Notes under the pieces: model-generated | Told to the model about the DNA's origin: nothing | Database searches by the model: none | What the model saw: only the letters and a program-made list of their open reading frames with translations | Part shown: positions 1 through 11,269 of the stretch, piece after piece | Position numbering within the stretch: the first letter of the stretch is position 1 | How the letters are laid out: the number at the start of each line of letters is the position of its first letter | Made by a program: the position numbers and the translations under genes | Assembly: GCA_030549775.1 (NCBI GenBank) | Contig: CM060181.1 | Span: 38,441,063 to 38,505,062 of the forward strand | DNA: 64,000 nucleotides | Source of the DNA: Tamarix chinensis | Taxonomy: Eukaryota > Streptophyta > Magnoliopsida > Caryophyllales > Tamaricaceae | Direction of reading: 5' to 3'

Positions 1-1563
1 TGAATGTTCATTGAAACTAGTCAACTGGTTTATCAGACCAATTAAATGTTCTCTTGACCAACCGATCCAAAACTCCAAGACATTATACTGCTTGCAAAAC
101 CAATCAACTGGTTTAAGGAACCAATTGACTGGTCTAGTTAAAACACAACCTAGACTTATGAAACACACACAAAATTTCACCACAACGTGCATGCTTCTAT
201 GTCAAAGCTCACATAAAAATACTTATTATATACTTAAAATCACATGGACACATAGTGATATACACGCTTAACAAAATCATACTCAACAACCAATTTCATG
301 CTTAAAAATCAGGAAAGTCACAACACTTACTTAGAAAGTATTATACCACAAGCTCATACTATGGAAGATACTTAAATCATACTCATATACACACTAACAC
401 ATGAAACCCCAATATGCCACATAAACCTAATTATGTTAAAGTCCTTACCTTAAAGCAATTATTCTAGCACAAAACTCTTACTAGATGACCTATATAGTAG
501 AACTTTGATTCCTAAGAGAATTAAAGTAAAAAACATTAAAAATATTATTCCAAATCTTCATTAAAACCAAGAAAATTAGAAGAAGGAGAGAAACACAAAC
601 CATCACCTTTAGATTCAAAACAAGATGTTAAAAGAGAAGCTAAATTCTCCAAGTTTTATCCACCTTAATTCTTCTTTAGTTAAGGAAAGAAAGAGAGAAC
701 TAAAATAAATATTGAAAGAATATAAAGGAACACAATGATTGAACAATTTAAAGGAGAAAACCAAAAAGGATCTATGTTTTTCTTAGCAGAAGAAAGAAGG
801 GAGGAAAAAATGGAAAGGTGTTCAACACTTAGCGAGAATTTCACAAGAAGATGGGAGAAGAGAGCAAGAACACAAGTTTGGAATCAAAGTAGATTAGCAG
901 AATGAGAGATATAAGAGTAGTTGGTTGATATCCCTAAGAAAAAGAAGGGATGAGATAAGTGAGGTTGAGTGTGGGTAAGATAAGGAGTGTAGAATGACTT
1001 GATGGGGTGGTAAGGGGTTGAGTGCAGTAAGAGATGGGTATGCAAGTAGGTTGGTAAGTTAGGGGTGAGTCTTCAAAGTCAATAATCACTGCCCCATATG
1101 CCAGAAGAGAGAAGGATAGGTGAGGGAAAAAGGAGAAGGGAGTCTTGCCTCCCAAAAGTGGCTTTTGGGGAAACTTTTACTAACTAAAATCATGTAATGG
1201 TTCAATTAATATAAAAATAATACCATAAAACTAAAACATGCTCATTAGCATAATTGGATTCAAATAATAAGTTTTTATAATCATTAGAGAGAGATTCAAA
1301 TCAAAATAAAAAATGGATCTGAAATTGTAGGCAAACTAGTTTATTAGTTTGGACAAACTACTCGATTGGTTTGTCAAGAACAAGAATATAAATTTCCTAG
1401 CACACTAGTCGACCAGGAGATCCATTATGTGAACCAGTCAAATGGTACATCTAACATTCACATTTTTTTAGAATTTTAAGCCTATTTTAAAATCAAAACT
1501 CATTTATTTTAAATTAACATAATTATAAACATAATTTGAAGGATTTTGGGATGGAGTATTACA
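1..1563 (-). mobile_element. Family C Ty3 LTR, partial (C1)
   Basis: The 5' part of a long LTR on the minus strand; its 3' part lies outside the window. The right border reads GGAGTATTACA, the complement of a TGTAATACTCC LTR start, and is followed by ATGGG, the likely target duplication whose partner is off the window. Two clusters of degenerate AACCAATCGACTGGTT words (about 20-140 and 1335-1450) match the same positions in C2, C3 and C4. The LTR is inserted in the reverse transcriptase of the adjacent Athila remnant. Short open frames inside it (for example 11-271 and 934-1155) match no known family and are taken as chance. Confidence 0.75.
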
Positions 1564-1960
1564 ATGGGAACTTGCACATAGCTAGAATATCCATCCAAAA
1601 ATAAATAATAAGCATGAACCTCTAACATCTCTAATATCCGATCTATAAATGGTAAAGGAAAATGATCCTTCCTCTTCATAGAATTCAACTTCCTATAATC
1701 TACACACATCCTCCAACCATTTGAACTCTAGTAAGAATCATCTCTCCCTTGTCATTCTGCACAATGGTGATTCTTATTTTCTTAGGTACTAATTGGAGAG
1801 GACTCGCCTAAATACTATAAAAAATTGGATAAATGACTCCCACAAACAATGACTCCAACAACTCTTTCGTCACTATCTCCATCATAATTAAATTTAGCCT
1901 ACATTGTACTTATCTATTAAGCTTAACATAATCCTCCATTAAAATTTGATGCATACACAC
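1564..1960 (-). pseudogene. Athila element 1 reverse transcriptase, N-terminal fragment
   Basis: The minus frame from about 1800 down contains VQNDKGEM, then MCVDYRKLNSMKRKDHFPLP, then FLDGYSSYVQVPI. These are the finger motifs that precede the catalytic YxDD of plant Athila RTs. The frame stops at 1563 because LTR C1 is inserted inside the FLDGYS region, so the palm with the catalytic aspartates is absent here. The enzyme would copy element RNA into DNA; this fragment cannot. Upstream, a decayed IYPI..S..SP stretch marks the usual start of the RT domain. Confidence 0.8.
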
Positions 1961-2055
1961 TAAAGGAATAACATACTTAACATCTACAACCGTCCATCCC
2001 AAAGCCATTTTATACTTCTTCAAAACATTAACAAGCTTCTTTTCTTGCTTGAGTG

Positions 2056-3065
2056 TTAGGTCACTAGATATGATGACTGAAATGGTATCTTTCTCTCTAA
2101 AAAAATATAATTAAGACGATCAGTTAAAGTTTTCAACTCCACTTCTAGTGTTTGTTCTAATAAAGGTAAATGTCTATCCAATGTTAATGGTAAATCCGCA
2201 AACCTTCCTATTCTACCAGGACATGCTACTAAAGTAATCACTATTTCCTTGATTTCCTTATCTACTTCAAAATTTTCATTAAACTCTTCTAAAAATTTGT
2301 CTCTATATATTAAGTTAAGGTTACCTCTAAGGGGTATTCAGATGATAATTCATAAATCTACTTAGTCAAATCTTCAATAACATCTACCATATAAACTTAT
2401 TCACAATCTACAGGATACTACATGAAGTTATATATGTTAAAACCCAATAACTTCACCATAAAAACCCATGATCAAAACTTCATCATGCACATTATTATTT
2501 TTTATGTTTTAGTAAGTGGTATACCTAAAAATATAGGAGAAGAGTTAGATGAGCCATTATCCAGCATATTTAACAAATAGAAATCAGTAGGGAATACTAA
2601 CTCATTCACTTACACTAATACATCTTCAATTACTTCTTGAGGGTATGTATTAGATCTATCAGCTAACTGAATAATAACATGATTTTTTTCAAAGGGCCTA
2701 TACTTTTGCATTAAATATGGATAAGGACATCACATTAATTGAAGCACTTAAGTCAAGCATATATCTTTATACCTTGTGATTCCAATCTTGCAAAGGATGG
2801 TAAAAAATCCTAGATCCTTTCATTTTAGTCACAGTTTTCTTTATAAAATTACTGAACATTCCCCCACTTACTTTTTCACCCCCTTTAACTTCATTTTGTT
2901 AGCACACCATTTCTTAAGGAAATTGGCATACCTTGACACTTGTTTAATTGCATCAATTAGAGGGATGTTCACCTCCACATTTCTAAACATGTCAAACATG
3001 TCCTTGTAATGCCTTTTTCCCTTATTTCTTGCCAAACTGCTAGGAAAAGGAGTAGTGATTTTCAT
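2056..3065 (-). pseudogene. Athila element 1 protease and protease-RT linker
   Basis: The minus frame at 2868-3065 contains VNIPLIDAIKQVSRYANFLK, the segment that precedes the aspartic protease in Athila Gag-Pol. At about 2740-2790 follows DLSASINVM, a degenerate form of the DLGASINLMP active-site region. The usual DxGAS glycine reads as Ser. At 2056-2241 a linker reads LEVELKTLTDRLNYIFLER, which resembles the conserved stretch just before RT. Several stops and frame changes lie between these blocks, so the protein is not made. The protease would have cleaved the Gag-Pol polyprotein inside the particle. Confidence 0.75.
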
Positions 3066-3691
3066 AGAAATAGGAAAATAATTTTTATTTACCTATGGAT
3101 TATTTTTAACTTCTTCTTTATTACTAACTGCATCATTTTCTTCTTTGTTTGTTTCTTTCTCTTCACTTGTTTTCCTTAGACCTACCAACTATTTCCCACT
3201 TCGATTTGTGATAGTACTATCATTTTATCTAGAGTTCCTTTTTGTTTGATTTGAGAATTTTATGGACTCTTGTACTAGTAATTTTCCTAGAGACTCTGCC
3301 GATGGATTCACTTGATTCTTCAAGTTCTTGATACCATTTTGATTTTCTTGTTGAAACTACAATGTGTTGGTAGCCAAAATTTTACCAACTCTTTTAAAGG
3401 CATTCCCCTTAATGGTTGTTGAACCTGTGGTGGATTTAATGATTAAAATGGTGATCTTGGTTTATTTAGTGGAAATTGAAAGAATCTAAGAAGTGGATTT
3501 GGACCTTGTTGATTTTAATAAGTTGTTGGCCAAAAATATGAACTAACACCTTATTAATTGTTCCCATAACTTAGGTTAGGGTGATCCATTGATTATTCCA
3601 ACCTAGATTTTATGTTGGAGCATAAGAATCATTTTTTCTTGGCCCTTGTTGTCCTTTAATGGCATTCACTTGTTTTTCTTCTTGTAAGGTA

Positions 3692-3693
<2 letters not shown>

Positions 3694-3744
<51 letters not shown>
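3694..3744. repeat. (AT)n microsatellite
   Basis: A perfect AT dinucleotide run of about 25 units inside the decayed gag-protease spacer of Athila element 1. It reads as a Tyr-Ile run in one minus frame, which is not biologically meaningful. Confidence 0.97.
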
Positions 3745-3748
<4 letters not shown>

Positions 3749-3779
3749 GGATGACATAAAAGAATAAATTCCATACATC

Positions 3780-4420
3780 TTTGCAGGAAATTTGTCACCC
3801 ACTACTTTTTTATTTATTAGAGATGTCATATTTAATACGGTGTTTTTAATTCAGCGATACTAACCTATTTCACTTTTTGAGACATAAAAGTACTTCCCCT
3901 GCTAATGTATTGAGAGCCATATGCCATGTTAGAAACATATCTTTTATCAATAGGGTTTTGTTAACTAATGCACCCCCATTAGTAGTGTCTGTCATGTTTC
4001 GATCCATAGAAGATAATCCTTCATAGAAGTATTGTATGAACAATTTCTCATTAATTCTATGATTGGGGCAACTACCATTTAACTTCTTAAAATTTTCCCA
4101 GTATTCATCTAATGACTCTCCTCATCTTGCCTAATACCACAAATTTATTTTCTTATGTTAGTTGCTCTAGACATGAGAAATTATTTTTCAAGAAAAACCT
4201 TTTGCACATTAGCCCAAGTGTATGCACAACCCACTGGTAAGTCATACAACCATTCTTTGGCTACATTAGCCAAAGTGAAAGGGAAATCTTTTAACTTAAG
4301 TTGTTCTATACTTAATCCAATTAGTTTCATATCGAAAATATGGAGTTCTTTATGAAATTTGTTGGGATCGGTGAAGCATCCTGTGCCCATTGAATTATTG
4401 TCCTGAAATCCTATAAAAAT
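3780..4420 (-). pseudogene. Athila element 1 gag (capsid) fragment
   Basis: The minus frame at 4181-4390 has DPNKFHKELHIFD, LKDFPFTLANVAKEWLYDLP and WANVQKVFLEK. These are the conserved helices of the plant Ty3 retrotransposon gag domain. Lower down, at about 3930-4080, come CPNHRINEKLFIQYFYEGLS, MDRNMTD and GGALVNKT, typical of Athila capsid C-termini. Capsid protein packages the element RNA in virus-like particles. The stretch is interrupted by frame shifts between 4080 and 4180, so it is a fossil. From 3070 to 3780 I see only decayed gag-tail sequence and the AT microsatellite. Confidence 0.8.
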
Positions 4421-4847
4421 GGGAAAAGTGCATATTAAACTAGGTTTGGTTTCACAACTATCATGTTCTCTAGGATAATAAATACATAAAAGGTTAGGGT
4501 TGAAAACAGGAGTTGCTAGCTCCTTGAGTGTTCAATATGCCATAGGTGGATCTATGTGACAAGGTGAATCGGCAAATCCTCCGTGTGATCTTCCTCTAAA
4601 TCAATGGAACTTCCATAAGAAGGTAATGGAAGATGATGAGCGTATTATAATCACCTTCTTGTTTGGTTTGTAATAGGAGAAGAAGAATTTAGGTCTATTA
4701 GCATGATGATTTATTCTCTATGCTTAACCACAAATGACCTAAAATGCGAGTGCCTGAGGGCTACACAATTAAAGAAGATAAGTACACTTGGAGAGATCAT
4801 TAAAAAAAGAAACATTAAAAATAGAAATAAATATTATAATCATCAAT
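4421..4847 (-). other. Decayed gag N-terminus and leader of Athila element 1
   Basis: By position this is the 5' untranslated leader and start of gag. No frame is readable over more than about 40 codons and no protein motif is recognised. Confidence 0.4.
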
Positions 4848-4870
4848 ACTTGGAAACAACGCTAAAATTT
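4848..4870 (-). other. Possible decayed primer binding site of Athila element 1
   Basis: The complement reads AAATTTTAGCGTTGTTTCC directly after a CA dinucleotide. Athila elements usually carry TTTTGGCGCCGTTGCC next to the LTR, complementary to a host tRNA 3' end. The match needs small gaps, so it is suggestive. Its place between the gag leader and an LTR-like stretch supports it. Confidence 0.45.
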
Positions 4871-6030
4871 TGATGCATTATCATATGTACAACAAATTTA
4901 ACAAATAAGTTCTTATTCTAAATACGCAGTAAATGGCAAGTAGGAGTCAAACTTACAAGGAATGATATATAATCAAGAATTATGTGATTAATGTGAAAAC
5001 CCTTGTTATCTAATAACATTCACTTCTATCGCTAAATTATATACCATTGACAAGTAATAAAATGATTTACTCACTAATTAATGAATAAGGTTAGGAGATA
5101 GTTAATTATGGAAATAGGATATCGAATAATTATCTAGAAAAAAATAATTCAAGTTGCTCTAATGTTAAACTATGGAAATTCATAGCAATTCATTTCCTTA
5201 CTTTCCCTCAATTCTGTTAAATTGAATAAGCTCTCAATGCACTATCGAGCTAATCAATAATCTAGTTTAAGAACATAATATTCAATTAATGGTAATATTA
5301 TGAACATAAAGAAATCAAATGCATTTATAATCACTCAAGATTGAATCATGTAATTGTATGAATTAATAAACAAGATTAATAATTATCCTTTTGCTTCTCT
5401 AGTGATGATAATTAACAAATACGTATTAACTCCATCATCTAGCTTTGATTAGAATTTAGAATAACGAAGTGATCAATTTAATTGGTTCAAATTCATAATC
5501 TACGACATGAAAATTTTCACTATTTTTTATTAATTCAATTAGATTATGCTTAAAATCATAAATTAAAATCACATTTCATATTCAAAGCCCTAATCCCATC
5601 ATTTATTCCTACTATCCTCTACTAATTTATGCTATCATCTTCATTATTATAACAACACGTAATTTAATGCAATAACTAATAATGGAATAAAAAAAATACT
5701 TGCATTCAAACAAAAATTAGACTTTTGTAATTGAGAGATGAATAGAGAATAACTTATTGACTTGAACTATGGAATGCCAATCATACAATTGATTATAACG
5801 GTTCATAATAGAATCAAAATTTTGAAGTATGACTAATATAGATTCTGGCTCTCAAAAAACTAAAAGATGAACTATTAAATACGTGGAAACATGAGAATAT
5901 AAAAGGGAGAAGCCCGATTGAGTAGTTACATAATTTAAGAGAAATACGGTATGTGTTTGGAAAACATGGGGGTACCATATTTTTTTTTCCTTGAACCCAC
6001 TGCAAAACATGAACACTGCTTTTTATTACT
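4871..6030 (-). mobile_element. Probable 5' LTR of Athila element 1, decayed
   Basis: AT-rich sequence without coding signal, starting with TGATGCATTATC right beside the PBS-like site, as expected for the 3' border of a minus-strand LTR. The far border is not resolved. Near 5960-6075 the words AAACATGGGGG, AAACATGCCCCC and AAACATGGGG recur in opposed senses. No second LTR is present, so it cannot be checked by LTR comparison. Confidence 0.4.
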
Positions 6031-6439
6031 TTGATGGCAAAACATGCCCCCTTGTTAATAAACATGGGGTTATCGTGTTTCTTCCTCCTTTTCCTTATCT
6101 TTATGAAACTTCAACCAAAGATCTCCTTAGATGTTTATTCTCCATTTTTAGTCTTTTCTTCCATTAATTCCACGTTCTTTCAACGTGTTCCCTACTTCTT
6201 TTCATTTTTCCTTCAATTTCACCTTTTAATTTATTTATTTTTTTATCTTTTCTTAAAAAATCTATCCAAAAGAGAAAAACTGAAGAAAAGATTAAATCTT
6301 ATAAAAGCACCGAGGAATATATAACATTTTTGCATAGAATAATAATATATAAATCTCATACATCAAAGCCTCTAAGGTTCATCAAATACGTGCCTCTCCT
6401 GTATCTAGTGCTTGTAATGTGTACGGGAAAGATGGGTAT
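6031..6439. other. Unassigned AT-rich stretch
   Basis: An open frame at 6031-6324 (plus) is rich in Phe and Leu and matches nothing I know. It probably straddles the end of the LTR-like stretch and the start of the copia fragment. No promoter or repeat is evident. Confidence 0.4.
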
Positions 6440-7535
6440 TACTATTTTGTGTGTAGGTATGCCAAAAATGAAAAAATCCACTTTTGTGTATAAAAGGAAA
6501 ATATTTTACAATATGTGTGGTAAAACTAGTCATGTTGCTTCATCTTTTGGTTTTACTAAAATTGTTTGGGTTGCTTAAAAAATCAATTAGGTGTAGGTAC
6601 ATAGGGAAACTATATAGATAGAATTGAACATTAACCCAATGAGAACTCATTGAAAGGCTACTTGTAATTTGTGATTACATGTTTACTTCAAAGTGAAAAT
6701 AAGAAGTCACAAATGGTCCCTAGACAGTGGGTGCTGAAGTCACATGATAGATGATTGTATACTGTTCACAAAATTGACATCCTATAATGGAGGAAGCATT
6801 ACCTTTGGCATTATTATCAATAACTCTAAACCTTTCATTGATGATGTGTACTTAGTTAGCAGTCTTAAACATAATATAATTAGCATTAGTTACTTTTTTA
6901 ATAAGGGATTTTCAGTCAGTTCTCTCACTCTCATTATATGATTTCAAACAACATAGATAAATCTTTATATCCAAGCATTAACAATGTATATATGATTGAT
7001 GTAAAATCAATCTAATTGCACAAATCATGCTTAAGTACTATAGATATTGCTTCATGGTTATGGCATAAGAAAATAACACGTTGCAATATAGGCTCATTAA
7101 ATAAATTGGTTAGAAAATATCAAGTTCATGGTCTTCCTAAAATACATTTTGAAAAGCCAAATTGTGTGATGCATATCAGCAAAGAAAACAACATAGAATA
7201 TCATTTATAGCTAAAAATGTTGTGACCACATCTAAACTAATTAAAATACTTCATATGGATTTTTTTATATCTACTAGGACATATAGCATGGGTTGTTGTA
7301 GATATGCACTAGTGATTATGGATGATTATTCTTGGTGTACATGGGTTTTATTTTTTTCCCCACTAAAGATGATGCTTTTAATGCATTTATTATACTTTCC
7401 AAGAAAGCCTAAGATGAAAAGGGATTAATGATCTATGTGATAAGAAGTGATCATGATAATAAATTTAAAAATGCCAACTTGACCAAATTTTGTCGTAAAA
7501 ATAGGATCTCCCATCATTTCTCAGTCATGAAAGCT
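6440..7535 (+). pseudogene. Sirevirus-type copia gag-protease-integrase fragment
   Basis: Broken plus-strand reading frames show, in order: a degenerate zinc knuckle with CGKTSHVASSFGFTK (6510-6570); a protease relic around 6700-6760; an INNSKPFIDDVYLV stretch with LKHNIISIS; the GAG-pre-integrase domain with ASWLWHKKITRCNIGSLNKL (7040-7110); and an integrase start with KNVVTTSKLIKILHMDFF and YALVIMDDYSWCTWVLFF (7200-7350). IRSDHDNKFKNA and NRISHHF follow to about 7530. The order equals that of the copia element at 42061-44894, and the words are close enough for the same family. Frameshifts and stops abolish function. No LTR is seen at either end. Confidence 0.82.
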
Positions 7536-7629
7536 CTATGATGGGCCAAATCCCATAGATTTATTATTGCATGTTAAGGTCATATCCCATAGATAGTTTA
7601 TTATCGAGTAACAAATCTTTTACTATTTT

Positions 7630-7947
7630 TGTAACACCCCTAGTTGATATGAACACGCAGAAACTACCATAGAGTGCTTTTGGATTGACTGACTAACCCC
7701 CATAGATCAAATGACTAAAAAAAATAAAACCAATTAGTAAAAATAATCAAATGACTTTTTTATCGAGTCCTTTTAGCACACTTTTCCCTCACTTATGTGT
7801 TTCTTAAGATATTTTCAAAAAATTTCTCCACAATCATTGTGCTTAAGTGTGGAGTTCTTTGGATGGAATCACCAAAAGAATGGTATGCCATGTTGATATA
7901 AGTAGCCATATCAATCCTTATAACACCCCTCTATTTAGGGTATTACA
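7630..7947. mobile_element. 318-bp LTR-like insertion with 5-bp target duplication
   Basis: The segment starts TGTAACACCCCTAG and ends TTTAGGGTATTACA, the same terminal words as LTR families A-C. It is flanked by ATTTT on both sides (7625-7629 and 7948-7952). It is far shorter than the other LTRs here (2.8-4.7 kb) and has no coding signal. It may be an internally deleted solo LTR or a small non-autonomous relative. Near its right end TAACACCCC and GGGTATTACA lie close together. AT-rich flanks make a chance ATTTT match possible. Confidence 0.55.
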
Positions 7948-8045
7948 ATTTTACCTATGTAGACTAATCAAACACATAGAGTGGCAAATGACTTAAAAAA
8001 ATAAAATCAATTAGTAAGAATAATCTAATTAAAAGTCTTAGATTG
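7672..8045 (+). repeat. Direct duplication of an approximately 75-bp segment
   Basis: The segment at 7672-7755 (CATAGAGTG, AAATGACTAAAAAAAATAAA, CAATTAGTAA) recurs at 7976-8045 with a few changes. One copy lies inside the 318-bp LTR-like insertion and one outside it, so the insertion and its flank share sequence. Confidence 0.7.
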
Positions 8046-9060
8046 GATTTTCATCATAAATTGGTAATTAATAAATAATAAATTTAACTTACAAAGAATT
8101 ACTTAAATCCTATAGGGTAAACTAACCTACATTAACTAGTAGCATCTTTCAAGGTCTAATAGTTATAACTAATCTAATTTAATACTCTATTTTCATTATA
8201 TTAGATCAAATTAAATCCATTACGTTTTATGATAAATCAATAAAATCCTGAAGAGACTTTAGCCTACTTTCGTTATTTGATTTTCTCATTCAATTATTAG
8301 TTTTTCAGTTATTAATTTTTATCTTCTAGTTCTTCAATTAAATATCTATATCTAGTCCCATCGATGATCAAGAAACTCAACCATAAATGAAGAGCTAACA
8401 ATTTAATTCAACAATTTAATTAATCAGAACTAAAATTAAACTAATTAATTATTAATTAACAATTTAGACTAGATCAAATCCTAGAAAAGAAATCTCCTTA
8501 ATATAACATAAAGAAAATAAAAAGTGACACCCAACATAGCTATGTAGCTCAACATGGCTAGGTGATGGTGTAGTTAAAGACCCAATGTTTACACTAAAAG
8601 CCTACGCGACTATGTTAATCAACACTTACAGGCCGTGTTGGGTCTAAAAGCTTCATTTTCGCCATTATTTCTTATGTACTTCAACACTCCCATATTCTTA
8701 GACACTAAGAGGCCATGTACCTTTTTCCCATGATTCTCTTGAGTCCCACTTTGCTCTAAATCCATGTTTAGCTCAAACATTTCCTACATAACACATCAAT
8801 AAAGTAGTAACACGAACCAATAAGCTAAACTAGGCTAAAATATAAGGAAATAACACTAAAGAACAAGCATATGATAGTGATATATGATTAAAATAATGAA
8901 AGCATTCAAGTTTATCAATTCCTATATTCTTTAATCTTTGCTTAACCTCAAGAAAAATGAATGGAACATAGATTTCAAGATGAATGGTTTAGATAGAGAA
9001 AATGATAGGAAAGATAACGTATAAATGCAAAGGCATCTAACTTCACTTAAACTTACATGC
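7948..9060. other. AT-rich non-coding stretch, possibly an old LTR
   Basis: No frame with recognisable protein. The run of short AT-rich words around 8090-8500 followed by ACACCCAACATAGC and GGCCGTGTTGGG words at 8520-8640 resembles decayed Athila-type LTR or untranslated sequence. Borders, strand and family are not determined. Confidence 0.3.
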
Positions 9061-9839
9061 ATATGTGATTCACACAATCCTAAGTCAAATAGAAATCTTA
9101 TTTCACATCTTACATTGGAGATGTTGTATCTGTAAGTATTTTTTATGTGAATGTGAGCGAGTCAACTCATCAATGTAGGAAAATAGGATGAATAGAATTT
9201 TTATTTCAATTGATTCTTTAGAGCTACTCCATTTGATAGACACATATTAATTCACACTTGGCTCATCCTTTTTTGACTCAAGGTCTCAAAGGAGTAACCA
9301 TTTTTCTTTCAATTTTTTATAGTCCTACCATAAGTAACACTTATCAACATGACTATTATACTTGTGAGGTTGCGGTGCCACATAATCATTATGATTGACT
9401 TCAGATTTATTGTAATTATTTTTTTGAGTATTTATTCAATAACCAAAGAGTAGTCTAAGTCACCAAAAGAGTCTAGGTACTATTTAGTTAGCTTAGGATG
9501 AAATCCATTCCTATAATCTTATGGTTTATAGTTAAAGTAATTGAAAATAAAAACTCTCACGGATAACACCTAGTCCGACAAGACGTAGAATAGAGATTCT
9601 AGGTTCAATCATAAAATAAATAAACTAAGATATGTATGTGTTTTTAGACATGTTAATTTTTGTTAAGAAGAAAAATAGGAAGAGGAAAAAATTTAAGATA
9701 GAAATAAATCAAAGATTATAGAAATAAGGAAAAAGAAGAGCATACAAATAAATAGATAATGAATATAAAACATGTGACACATTCCCCCATGCATGGTTTA
9801 CTTATTGTCCCCATTATGTATAAATGAGTAGAAGAAGGG
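9061..9839. other. Non-coding, probable 3' untranslated part of Athila element 2
   Basis: I see no gene. On the minus strand GCATGGGGGAATGTGTC (complement of about 9776-9796) looks like a G-rich tract of the kind found near retroelement 3' ends. Otherwise nothing is recognised. Confidence 0.3.
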
Positions 9840-11165
9840 AATAGAGACATACCATTCATTAGGGTGGTGGTGTAGGTGGTGGGTAGCCTTAGGAAAGATG
9901 TTAAGCATATATCTCCTGCATCACGGTGTCCATCTATTCACTTGTGTTGCAGAGCTTATCCAAGAATGCTTGAATGACATAAAAATAAACATTGGGTAAA
10001 GTGCAAATGGATTCATGTAGTTGTTATTGACCTTGCTCTAAGGTCTCAAACTAAAGGTTATAATCAATGGTGGTAGTGATGGAGGAGGCACCAGTAGAGA
10101 AATAGGGCTAGAAAAGTGTTGTGAAAGGGTCTGTTGGAGGTTGAGGATGTTGTGTAGTAGGCAAGCCACTTTTTTGTGGCTTCCAATTAATGAGGTTGTT
10201 AGTGTTAGTGTGGTTGGGGTTGGAGAGGGGGAAAATGGTGTTCTTTCTATAGGTCAACCAGTAAATATTATCAATATTAGTGATAAGACTAAGAGCTATG
10301 TAACAAGCGATGTCAACCTTAGAAATAGGCCACTCTATAGGAAAATTAGTGAAGTTGAGGCTCATGCGATCAACTAGGATAGTGATTAATCCTCCTATTA
10401 CAATATCATTGGTAATAGCTTTACCAACTTTTTCAAATTGTTTAGCCAAGAAAAATATAACATCCACCTCAATGTGACTGACTATACACTAAAATAAAAA
10501 AAACCTCAAAACCACCATAGATGCTAAAGCTCTTTCCTCGATTGAATATGGTGTTAGCCACAAGCCTCTATAAATAGCAAAAGGCATTATAATAGACTCT
10601 AGAGGATTTAATCTTAGATGGCTCATACTTGTAGGGGTACCTCCCTCATGTGACAAGTTTGTCTCTAGAAAATTGCAGGATTCTAATTGGTGGGTGGTTA
10701 TTGAACCTAGTGCTCAAAAAGGTAGAATATGGCATTGAATTTAGGAATAGTGATTGTATAGTTCTAATTAAAGAATTAGAAGTAAATATCTTCCCTAGAT
10801 AAAAGTCACCGGCATTAACCATAATAAAACTTAATAATTCTAATGTCAATTGTTGATATGTAGGCCCACTCAAAAATATAAAGTTAGTCCACCCAACCTA
10901 TTTAAATAAATGATACACATTTTCTCTCATACCCCATTATTAAGTGCATGATAATTAGTGAATTTTGTGGCAACCATGCACCTAGAAACTAAGTTAGTAT
11001 AGCAAGAATCTTTATCAGAGTGGGTATAAAGAGATTACTATAAGGATTATTGGGAGGTGGAGATGGAGGATCATTTCTTGTAGTAGGAGTACAAGTTAGT
11101 CATGTGAGATTAGAAGTTGAGGCATTTCCATCCTTTTGGTGTCTATAATCCATGAATCCCTCATT
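9840..11165 (-). pseudogene. Athila-type accessory ORF remnant
   Basis: Broken minus-strand frames run from about 11165 (KLFNEGFMDYRHQKDG) through GPTYQQLTLELLSF (10820-10870) to the longest open piece at 10108-10467 with FFLAKQF, IVIGGLIT and LPNP-like SNPNHTN. They end in a proline-rich tail. This resembles the plant retrotransposon ORF carrying TYPxLTxEFLSSL and IxIGGxIT motifs seen in Athila-like elements. Its role is unknown. It lies 3' of the integrase of Athila element 2 on the same strand, so it may be that element's extra ORF or part of a separate element. Many stops; not functional. Confidence 0.55.
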
Positions 11166-11269
11166 AAATAGTTTCTTGGGATATGCATAAAACAAAAGAA
11201 AATAGGGTAGTAAGAGGCTAATACCAGGCAAAAATATTATTGTGAAGCACTAACAAATTATCTTATAAT

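Larger units (their letters stand above)
1564..6030 (-). mobile_element. Athila-type Ty3 element 1 remnant
   Basis: Reading down the minus strand the order is probable LTR (4871-6030), PBS-like site (4848-4870), gag (3780-4420), protease and linker (2056-3065) and the start of RT (1564-1960). This is the normal Ty3 order. Motifs such as MDRNMTD and GGALVNKT in gag and DYRKLN with DHFPLPFID in RT fit the Athila lineage. All frames carry stops, so it is not coding. The element ends abruptly where family C LTR C1 is inserted in RT. Lineage placement is by eye. Confidence 0.8.
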
